DNA of 64,000 nt. Origin: JAEUJM01 sp041918615 (lineage in GTDB: Bacteria > Actinomycetota > Acidimicrobiia > Acidimicrobiales > DATDAH01). How positions within the stretch are numbered: the first letter of the stretch is position 1; each line of letters starts with the position of its first letter. The DNA is taken from positions 62,001 to 126,000 of the forward strand of contig JAYRVH010000025.1 of assembly GCA_041918615.1 (NCBI GenBank). Reading direction: 5' to 3'. The translations under genes were made by a program, and so were the position numbers. This document shows positions 58,227 to 64,000 of the stretch, piece after piece. Under the pieces are notes generated by a model. It did not search any database, was not told the origin of the DNA, and saw nothing but the letters and a program-made list of their open reading frames with translations.

Positions 58227-59498
58227 TCAGGCGCGGGTGAGGGGCTCGGGCACGACCCTGGCCAGCGCGGCCACGGCCTTGTAGGCCGCCTCGGCGCCGC
58301 CGATCTCGTCGTCGCGGAGCAGGTTGGCCATGATGCGCAGGACCCAGTCCATGAGGGTGCGTGACTGCATGCCCACCCGGGTGAGCTCTCGCATGAGCGC
58401 CGGGCGCCCGATGATCTTGACGAAGAGGCGGGCCACCTTGAAGTAGAGGCCGAACTCGTCGTCGAGCATGCCCTGGTAGCGCTGGAGGGCGATGCCGCTG
58501 CCGGTGGTGAGCGCCTCGTCGATGAGCCCGGCGGCCATGCGCCCGGTCTCGTAGGCGTAGTCGATGCCCTCGCCGTTGAAGGGGTTGATCGACCCGGCGG
58601 CGTCGCCCACCACGATGAAGGTGGGCCCCGACTTGGGCCCGACCGAACCGGCCATGGGCAGACGGCCGCCGGTGGGCTCGCCCACGGCCGTCTCGGGCCC
58701 GATCTCCCAGTAGTCGGGCGCGGTCGACGAGAACTCGCGCAGCAGGTGGGTGGTGTTCACGCTCTTGAAGTCGCGGAACGTGGAGAGCAGGCCGATGCCG
58801 ACGTTGATCGTGCCGTCGCCCACGGGGAAGATCCAGCCGTACCCGGGCATCGAGTTGCCCTGGCGGTCGCGCACGTCGAGCGCGCTCTCGATCCAGGGGG
58901 TGTCGTGCAGCGGGCTCTCGTAGTAGCCCCGGATGGCCATTCCCTGGGGGTAGGAGCGGTCCCTGGCGGTGCCGAGCGCCCGCCCGAACCGGGAGTTGGC
59001 GCCGTCTGCGATGACCACGTAGCGGGCGTGGATCTCGGTGGACTCGCCGGTCTCCTTGTCCTCGACCACGGCGCCGGCCACGAGGCCGTCGTGGAGGACC
59101 GGCCGGATGGCCTCGACGCCCTGGCGCAGCACCGCGCCGGACTTGACCGCCCGCTCGGCCACGAACTCGTCGAGGTCGCGCCGGCGGACCACGTAGCCGT
59201 AGGGGGGGAAGCGGGGGTGGTCGGGCCACTGCAACTCGAGGGTGACGCCGTGGGCGACGGCGCGCAGGCCCTCGTAGCGGTGGAAGTCGGAGAGGCGGTG
59301 CTCGAGGCCCATGTCCTGGAGCTGTCGGACCGCCCGGGGGGTGAGCCCGTCGCCGCAGGTCTTCTCGCGGGGGAAGTGCTTCTTCTCGACGATCAGGACG
59401 TCGTGGCCGGCTTCGGCCAGCCAGAAGCCCGCGGCCGCCCCGGCGGGCCCGCCCCCGATGACGAGGACGTCATGGCGGGACGCGGGGTCCTGGGCCAC
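58227..59498 (-). CDS. Geranylgeranyl-reductase-family flavoprotein
   Basis: A 423-aa FAD enzyme. It begins HDVLVIGGGPAGAAAGFWLAEAGHDVLIVEKKHFPREKTCGDGLTPRA, the GxGxxG FAD loop with the family's CGDGLTPRA. A second FAD motif is FIVVGDAAGSINPFNGEGIDYAYETG. Relatives reduce isoprenoid double bonds; in mycobacteria MenJ reduces one bond of the menaquinone tail. Its place beside cytochrome genes fits a quinone role (inference). Its GTG overlaps the cytochrome c stop by one base (TAGTG). Confidence 0.88.
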   Translation of the reverse strand: MAQDPASRHDVLVIGGGPAGAAAGFWLAEAGHDVLIVEKKHFPREKTCGDGLTPRAVRQLQDMGLEHRLSDFHRYEGLRAVAHGVTLELQWPDHPRFPPYGYVVRRRDLDEFVAERAVKSGAVLRQGVEAIRPVLHDGLVAGAVVEDKETGESTEIHARYVVIADGANSRFGRALGTARDRSYPQGMAIRGYYESPLHDTPWIESALDVRDRQGNSMPGYGWIFPVGDGTINVGIGLLSTFRDFKSVNTTHLLREFSSTAPDYWEIGPETAVGEPTGGRLPMAGSVGPKSGPTFIVVGDAAGSINPFNGEGIDYAYETGRMAAGLIDEALTTGSGIALQRYQGMLDDEFGLYFKVARLFVKIIGRPALMRELTRVGMQSRTLMDWVLRIMANLLRDDEIGGAEAAYKAVAALARVVPEPLTRA

Positions 59499-60232
59499 TA
59501 CCCGCTGTGCCCGCCCCCGCCGCCGCCTGCGAGGACCACCGGTGCGCCGTCGACCAGCAAGGCGCCGGTGGGGTCGATCAGCGCCGGGTTGGCGGGGTCC
59601 TCACCCGAGAGGCCGGTGCGCTCGTAGTAGACGACCGCATTGATCTCCTCGGGGGTCAGCACGCCCTCCCATGCGGGCATGCCGCCGGCGATGGGCTTGG
59701 CGGTGTCGCCGTAGGTGGTCTCGCCGGCGTCGAGGAAGCCCTGCGAGCCCTTGTTGATCCAGTCGATCTGGTCGACGGGATCGCCGAAGACCTGGAGCAC
59801 CGACCCGCCGGCGAGCTGTGGCCCGACGCCGCCGCCGCCGGTGGCCCCGTGGCACGTGGCGCAGTTGCTGGTGTAGACGGCCTCGCCGAAGGCGAGGGGG
59901 TCGCTCTCGCCCAGGCTCGGCGGCTCGAGGGTGGCGGCGTAGATGAACGCCCAGATGGGCAGCGCGGCCAGAACGGGCACGGCCCAGAGGGGGACGCGCT
60001 TGCGGCGCAGGGCGGCCTCGACGTAGGGCGCGACCGGCGCAGGCCTGGCCGGCTCGATCTCGGTGGGCGTCGCCGCGGCAACGGCCGGGGTTGCGGCGGT
60101 CGCGGCGACGGCGGTGCTCGGTGCACTGTCGGCAGGGGTGCCGGCAGTGCCGCCCCCTGCGTCGCCGCCCCCGCCCATGGCCGCTCGTCGTTCTTGCGAG
60201 CGCTTGAGGAGGTGCTCGGGGATCTCGGTCAC
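59498..60232 (-). CDS. Membrane-anchored cytochrome c with N-terminal IPEHL motif
   Basis: About 244 aa from the GTG at 60232. It starts MTEIPEHLLKRSQERR, followed by a Gly/Ala/Thr-rich linker. One membrane helix is VPLWAVPVLAALPIWAFIYAA, and a haem domain has SNCATCHGATGGGGVGPQLAGG (CxxCH) with a later GGMPAW giving the distal Met. It is the usual class I cytochrome c pattern, haem outside the membrane. The same N-terminal motif occurs in the cytochrome b C-terminal subunit. Divergent from the bc operon, with a 221-nt shared upstream region. Confidence 0.85.
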   Translation of the reverse strand: MTEIPEHLLKRSQERRAAMGGGGDAGGGTAGTPADSAPSTAVAATAATPAVAAATPTEIEPARPAPVAPYVEAALRRKRVPLWAVPVLAALPIWAFIYAATLEPPSLGESDPLAFGEAVYTSNCATCHGATGGGGVGPQLAGGSVLQVFGDPVDQIDWINKGSQGFLDAGETTYGDTAKPIAGGMPAWEGVLTPEEINAVVYYERTGLSGEDPANPALIDPTGALLVDGAPVVLAGGGGGGHSG

Positions 60233-60400
60233 GCGCCGCACTTTAGGACCAAGGTGCCCGCAGTGGCCAAGCAGGGCTGGGCCTCGGCCGGCGATAGCGG
60301 TCCTCTCGCGCCGCCCGCCAGCGCTGATGTGCCCCTCCTCGTCGGGTCGTGGTAGACCGTTGGCCGTTCGAGGCAGGGCATCGACCCCACCTCGATAGCA

Positions 60401-60416
60401 TGTGATCGAATTCACA
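60401..60416. promoter_or_regulatory. Crp/GlxR-like or Rex-like operator before the cytochrome bc operon
   Basis: TGTGATCGAATTCACA is a perfect TGTGA-N6-TCACA dyad, the Crp/GlxR consensus. On the other strand TTGTGAATTCGATCACA also fits the Rex box (7 of 7 left, 5 of 7 right). It ends 37 nt before the first gene of the operon. Confidence 0.65.
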
Positions 60417-60453
60417 AGAGCGATTTCACGAGAGAGTCAGTGGAGGAGGCCCG

Positions 60454-60885
60454 GTGGTTGCATTCGTCGTTTCAGTCCTCGTGCTCGTCGTGCTCGTCGC
60501 CCCCATCGGCATCTACGCGAAGCGTCGGCCCGTGGGCACCTGGCTCTCGTGGGGCGAGGCCATGGTCGCCGCCACCTATGTCTTCTTCATCATGTTCTGG
60601 GCCTACGGTGTGGTGCCCCACCAGTGGCTCACCTGGGCCGACAACGAGCTGAACTGGCGGCCCGACGTCATCGTGGTCGGCCCGGGCAACGTGCTGGCCG
60701 ACTACCTGCCCTTCGCGATCACCAAGCAGACGATGCGCGACCTCATCGCGGTTGCCATCTACGGCATCCTGCTCGGGGGCATGGTGGCCCTGTGGGCCAA
60801 GTGGCAGGGCCGGGGCGACGTGACGCCCGGCGACGACGTCGAGAAGTCCCGCTACGGCCGGCCGCTCGTGAGACAGGACGCCTGA
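60454..60885 (+). CDS. Small membrane subunit of the cytochrome bc operon, unknown family
   Basis: A 143-aa protein, GTG start, with three hydrophobic helices (VAFVVSVLVLVVLVAPIGIYA; MVAATYVFFIMFWAYGVVP; DLIAVAIYGILLGGMVALW). Its tail is charged. I do not recognise a named family. First gene of the operon that continues with a ferredoxin, cytochrome b and Rieske genes, 2 nt before the next ATG. It is probably a structural subunit of that complex or of a quinone-linked partner. Confidence 0.7.
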   Translation: MVAFVVSVLVLVVLVAPIGIYAKRRPVGTWLSWGEAMVAATYVFFIMFWAYGVVPHQWLTWADNELNWRPDVIVVGPGNVLADYLPFAITKQTMRDLIAVAIYGILLGGMVALWAKWQGRGDVTPGDDVEKSRYGRPLVRQDA

Positions 60886-60887
60886 GC

Positions 60888-61304
60888 ATGGCCAAGACCG
60901 ACGCCAACCCGCCGATGCCGGTGTTCCGTGACGACTACGTGCTGCAGGAGGTCGACGGCGACTGGCTCAGCAAGGCCGTCAAGCCCAAGCAGTTCATCCA
61001 CATCGACCAGTCCGAGTGCATCATGTGCGAGGGGTGTGTCGACATCTGCCCCTGGAAGTGCATCCACATGGTGCTCCCCGAGGCGATCGACTCCGCCGTC
61101 GGCACCGAGCAGCCGGGTGAGGACCCGCGCGACCACGTGATCTTCACCATCGACGACGATGTCTGTACCCGCTGTGCCCTGTGTGTCGACCGGTGCCCCA
61201 CCGGTGTGATCGTCATGGGCAAGATCGCCGCCCCCGCACCCGACGGCGACCCCCACGCCCGAACCAATGCCCACGGCTATGCCTACGGCATGCGGCTCGG
61301 GTAA
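60888..61304 (+). CDS. 2[4Fe-4S] ferredoxin-like protein in the bc operon
   Basis: A 138-aa protein. It has two cluster motifs, SECIMCEGCVDICPWKC and DDVCTRCALCVDRCPTGVIVMG, in the CxxCxxC...CP arrangement. A 40-residue N-terminal lead (FRDDYVLQEVDGDWLSKAVKPKQF) and a 25-residue insert between the clusters set it apart from simple ferredoxins. No signal peptide, so it would sit on the cytoplasmic face. Its place between a membrane subunit and cytochrome b suggests a fixed electron-transfer subunit. Confidence 0.85.
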   Translation: MAKTDANPPMPVFRDDYVLQEVDGDWLSKAVKPKQFIHIDQSECIMCEGCVDICPWKCIHMVLPEAIDSAVGTEQPGEDPRDHVIFTIDDDVCTRCALCVDRCPTGVIVMGKIAAPAPDGDPHARTNAHGYAYGMRLG

Positions 61305-61327
61305 GACCGAGCAAGAGGAGACGGCCC

Positions 61328-62119
61328 GTGGCCAAGTCGGTTCAGGACAAGCCCAAGATCAGTGACAAGTTGGCCGAGCGCGCCGGCGACCTCGGGAACC
61401 AGGTGCAGGGCTCCCAGGCCTGGAACTCGATCTTCCGACCAGGCTCGGTGTTCCGCAAGGGCTACACCGACAGCCCCCGCAACCGGTCCTACGTGATCAT
61501 GAACAGCGTGCTCTACCACCTTCACCCGGTGAAGGTGAAGCGTCACGCGGTGAAGGTCAGCTACACGCTCTGCCTCGGCGGGCTGAGCTTCTTCCTGTTC
61601 ATCCTGCTCACGGTCACCGGCATCTTCTTGATGTTCTTCTACCGGCCGACGGCTGCTGCCGCGTGGACCGACATCGAGACGCTGCACACCACGGTCACCT
61701 TCGGCCTGCTCGTGCGCAACATGCACCGGTGGGGAGCGCACCTCATGGTGCTCTCGGTCTTCCTCCACATGGCCCGCGTCTTCTACCACGGTGCCTACAA
61801 GCCGCCTCGGGAGTTCAACTGGGTCATCGGCGTGATCCTGCTGGTGCTCACGCTCATGCTCTCGTTCACCGGCTACCTGCTGCCCTGGGACCAACTGGCG
61901 CTCTGGGCGGTCACGGTGGGCACGAACATGATGGGCTACACCCCGGTCTTCGGCAATCAGGTCAGGTTCGCCCTGCTCGGCGGTACCGAGATCGGTTCCG
62001 AGACCTTGTTGCGTTGGTACGTGCTGCACGTCCTGCTCCTGCCGTTCGTGATCGTCATCTTCATGGCGATCCACTTCTGGCGGGTCCGCAAGGACGGCGG
62101 AATCTCCGGACCGCTGTAG
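61328..62119 (+). CDS. Cytochrome b N-terminal (b6-type) subunit
   Basis: A 263-aa protein, GTG start. It carries four helices of the cytochrome b core with the bis-haem histidines in LLVRNMHRWGAHLMVLSVFLHMARVFYHGAYK and LLRWYVLHVLLLPFVIVIFMAIHFWRVR. The quinone-site segment FTGYLLPWDQLALWAVTVGT is present. It ends after four helices, so cytochrome b is split as in b6f complexes and Firmicutes, not the long fused QcrB usual in many actinobacteria. The second half is the next gene. Confidence 0.92.
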   Translation: MAKSVQDKPKISDKLAERAGDLGNQVQGSQAWNSIFRPGSVFRKGYTDSPRNRSYVIMNSVLYHLHPVKVKRHAVKVSYTLCLGGLSFFLFILLTVTGIFLMFFYRPTAAAAWTDIETLHTTVTFGLLVRNMHRWGAHLMVLSVFLHMARVFYHGAYKPPREFNWVIGVILLVLTLMLSFTGYLLPWDQLALWAVTVGTNMMGYTPVFGNQVRFALLGGTEIGSETLLRWYVLHVLLLPFVIVIFMAIHFWRVRKDGGISGPL

Positions 62120-62128
62120 GGAGGTGCG

Positions 62129-62887
62129 ATGACCGAGATCCCCGAACATCTGCGCAAGCGTGCCGAAGAGGCTCGCCAGAAGGCCGAAGCCGCGCGCGGC
62201 GGTGGCGACGCCCCGGCGGGCGACCAGGCCCCGGGCGCGGCGGCCGAGAGCAAGATCCCCGCGCACCTGCTCGAGCGCAGCAAGGCGGCCAAGGCCCAGG
62301 CCGGGTCCACCGTCGCCACGCCCGACGCCCCAGCGGCGGGGGGCGGCACCGCGGTCGCGACGGCGCCACCCCCGGTGGCCACCGGGCCAGGTGGTCACAC
62401 CCAGCGCCTCCTCACGGTGGTCAAGTCGGGCTCCATCCAGGACGTGCGCGCCACGCCCATGGACAAGGTCCACACCTGGCCCCATCTCATCGTGATCGAG
62501 TTCGTGGCCGCCCTCGCGGTGACGGCGTTCACCCTGATCTTCGCCATCTTCGTCAACGCCCCGCTGCTGACGCTCGCCAACTTCAACCAGACCCCGAACC
62601 CGTCGAAGGCGCCGTGGTACTTCCTGGGCCTCCAGGAGCTGCTCACCATGTTCCACCCCATGGTGGCCGGGGTGACGATTCCCGGCATGGGGATCTTCGG
62701 GCTGATGCTGGCGCCCTACATCGACCGCAACCCGAGCACCAAGCCCGAGGACCGCAAGTTCGTCATCTCGCTCATGACCCTCTTCCTGATGTTCTGGGCG
62801 GTGCTCGTCATCATCGGCTCCTTCTTCCGGGGCCCCGGCTTCAACTTCGTCTTCCCCTGGGCAGACGGCATCTTCTTCGACCTGTGA
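62129..62887 (+). CDS. Cytochrome b C-terminal (subunit IV-like) with doubled IPxHL motif
   Basis: A 252-aa protein. Residues 1-16 are MTEIPEHLRKRAEEAR, and a second copy at 41-55 is SKIPAHLLERSKAAK; both are followed by Ala/Gly/Pro linkers. From residue 90 on it has three helices and the quinol-site region NPSKAPWYFLGLQELLTMFHPMVAG, which contains the PWYF (PEWY-like) motif of cytochrome b. It completes the split cytochrome b. The long soluble N-terminus is not part of standard subunit IV. Confidence 0.9.
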   Translation: MTEIPEHLRKRAEEARQKAEAARGGGDAPAGDQAPGAAAESKIPAHLLERSKAAKAQAGSTVATPDAPAAGGGTAVATAPPPVATGPGGHTQRLLTVVKSGSIQDVRATPMDKVHTWPHLIVIEFVAALAVTAFTLIFAIFVNAPLLTLANFNQTPNPSKAPWYFLGLQELLTMFHPMVAGVTIPGMGIFGLMLAPYIDRNPSTKPEDRKFVISLMTLFLMFWAVLVIIGSFFRGPGFNFVFPWADGIFFDL

Positions 62888-62907
62888 GCCTCCCGAGGTA
62901 ATCGACC

Positions 62908-63756
62908 GTGTCTGCTCTGCTCATCGTCATCCCACTGCTCGTCGTGCTCGCCGGCGTGGTGCTCTTCGCCGCGGCCCGTCGACGCGAGACCGGCGACGCC
63001 GTCGGCCGGCTCTCGCGTGAGACCCGGGGCAAGAACCGCGACCGCGCGCTCGACGCGGACGACGAGCGGCCGCTCACGGGTCGAGAGGTCGAGCGCGCCG
63101 CCGTCGAGGCGAAGCAAGGCGGCAGCGCGGTGGTGCTGGCCGACCGCGCCGCCCCGCCGGCTCCCTTCGTGCCGCCCGACGCCGACGCCCTCGGTGTCAC
63201 CCGCCGCCAGTTCCTCAACCGGAGCATCATCGGCTTCTTCGCCCTCGGACTCACCGGCTTCGGTGCCGCGTGCATCGCGTTCATCTGGCCGAAGCTCGGT
63301 GGCGGGTTCGGCTCCAAGATCACGGTCGGCAACGTGAGCGACCTGAAGGCCGAGATCGCGGCGAACAACGGGTTCGTGTACAAGGCCGAGGGCCGCATGT
63401 GGCTCACCGACTACCCCGAATCGGCACTCAGCAAGGCCCAGTCCGCCTACCCGCCCCCGGTGCTGGCGTCGATGGAGGCCGGCATCGCGGTGATGTACCA
63501 GAAGTGCCCTCACCTGGGCTGCCGGGTGCCGAGCTGCGAGACCTCGCAGTGGTTCGAGTGCCCGTGCCACGGCTCGCAGTACAACCAGGCCGGCGAGAAG
63601 AAGGCCGGCCCGGCTCCTCGCGGCATGGACCGCTTCTCCACCGCCGTCTCGGGCGGCAAGCTCTCGGTGAACACCGGCCTCGTGATCCAGGGCCCGCCCA
63701 TCGGCACCAACACCACCGGCCAAGAGGCCGAAGGCCCCCACTGCATCGGCGGATGA
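62908..63756 (+). CDS. Rieske [2Fe-2S] protein
   Basis: A 282-aa protein, GTG start. An N-terminal helix (LLIVIPLLVVLAGVVLFAAA) and a charged region precede a twin-arginine segment, TRRQFLNRSIIGFFALGLTGFGAAC. The cluster motifs CPHLGCRV and CPCHGSQYN are complete. In bc complexes it carries electrons from quinol to cytochrome c. The extra first helix and Tat-like second helix match actinobacterial Rieske proteins with more than one membrane segment. ATGA overlap with the next gene. Confidence 0.93.
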   Translation: MSALLIVIPLLVVLAGVVLFAAARRRETGDAVGRLSRETRGKNRDRALDADDERPLTGREVERAAVEAKQGGSAVVLADRAAPPAPFVPPDADALGVTRRQFLNRSIIGFFALGLTGFGAACIAFIWPKLGGGFGSKITVGNVSDLKAEIAANNGFVYKAEGRMWLTDYPESALSKAQSAYPPPVLASMEAGIAVMYQKCPHLGCRVPSCETSQWFECPCHGSQYNQAGEKKAGPAPRGMDRFSTAVSGGKLSVNTGLVIQGPPIGTNTTGQEAEGPHCIGG

Positions 63757-64000
63757 TCGTGACCAACTCCCCAGCGGTCCTGGCCGCCAGCACGTACCGG
63801 AGCGTCGGCTACCTCGTCGCCGCCGTCATCTTCATCGGCTTCATCGTCTATCTGTTCGTCAACACCCGCAAGGCCAAGGCCGAGGTGGGCTCCGAGCTCG
63901 AGCTCGCCCCCAACCGCAAGCCCTACTACGACGACGAGCAGCTCGAGGGCAAGGTGCTCGACCGGGCCCTCACCTGGGGCCTGATCCTGCTCGGCATCAT
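63753..64000 (+). CDS. N-terminal part of a membrane protein of the bc operon, probably a cytochrome c subunit
   Basis: The ATG at 63753 overlaps the Rieske stop. The visible 82 residues have a helix (VGYLVAAVIFIGFIVYLFV), a conserved-looking linker (ELELAPNRKPYYDDEQLEG) and the start of a second helix (LTWGLILLGII). Position and topology suggest the membrane-anchored cytochrome c that completes the complex, but no haem motif is inside the window. The gene is cut by the window end. Confidence 0.55.
   Translation, partial: MIVTNSPAVLAASTYRSVGYLVAAVIFIGFIVYLFVNTRKAKAEVGSELELAPNRKPYYDDEQLEGKVLDRALTWGLILLGI

Noticed and set aside
61283..62656. A 457-aa open frame antisense to the cytochrome b genes
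   Set aside because: His/Glu/Arg-rich shadow of two genes with clear haem and quinone motifs.

Overview
The window is very GC-rich, densely coded DNA from an actinobacterium, and the gene content points to the class Acidimicrobiia or a close relative (inference). It has a MshA-type glycosyltransferase for mycothiol, an F420-type luciferase-like oxidoreductase, a clear RsiG (the c-di-GMP-responsive anti-sigma of actinobacteria), and a rex-hemA-hemC-cobA/hemD-hemB-hemL cluster. It also has a cytochrome bc complex whose cytochrome b is split into two genes. Many genes start at GTG, neighbours often overlap by GTGA or ATGA, and many starts lie 6-9 nt after a TANNNT box, as expected of leaderless transcripts.

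Layout. 1-3083: a complete selenocysteine operon on the minus strand (selC-selD-selA-selB, selB cut by the window edge). 3371-13768: a secreted protease, a DUF1385 membrane protein, an amidohydrolase whose 3' end was altered by a repeat insertion, a DUF1214 protein, a sulfotransferase, an MBL-fold hydrolase divergent from a TetR gene with a strong operator, a PEP-utiliser-like protein without an ATP-grasp domain, and an LLM oxidoreductase. 13882-17257: an accessory patch with an AAA+ ATPase, a HEPN/MNT toxin-antitoxin pair whose MNT partner carries a fused HTH, and a decayed IS5-like transposase. 17269-23703: a GH15 enzyme, an AhpD-like protein, an unusual membrane protein with a His-rich outer domain, small hypotheticals, an IS6-family element between two gene remnants, and tRNA-Lys. 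23726-30359: lipoprotein, GNAT, alcohol dehydrogenase, VOC, TraR-type zinc finger, histidine phosphatase, MoaD-like, membrane proteins, RsiG and an XRE regulator.

30408-35770: mshA, YbjN-like, MFS, proC, an excisionase/BldC-type HTH, a SAM hydrolase and an overlapping 29-aa membrane microprotein. 35850-39254: an ABC exporter and an acyl-CoA synthetase. 39329-46879: rex with a Rex-like operator, then siroheme and heme genes from glutamyl-tRNA to uroporphyrinogen III and the C5-pathway aminomutase, with large stem-loops before hemB and hemL. 46930-51657: a secreted S1 protease, then a compact nucleic-acid island. The island has a MerR-like gene read from a palindromic leaderless promoter and two nuclease-fold proteins. 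Facing them are a small unknown ORF and a DNA methyltransferase whose C-terminal domain is visibly homologous to the first nuclease-like protein. 51711-58122: SDR, LOG-family protein, ung, then pgi-gnd-zwf of the oxidative pentose phosphate route. 58227-64000: a geranylgeranyl-reductase-like flavoprotein and a membrane cytochrome c, divergent from a cytochrome bc operon with a Crp/Rex-like box.

The most promising unexplained items are the methyltransferase/nuclease island (48135-51657), the repeated N-terminal motif (T/S)xIPxHLxxR shared by two respiratory-chain proteins, the RsiG with both c-di-GMP motifs, and a window-wide habit of short tandem duplications at gene boundaries.
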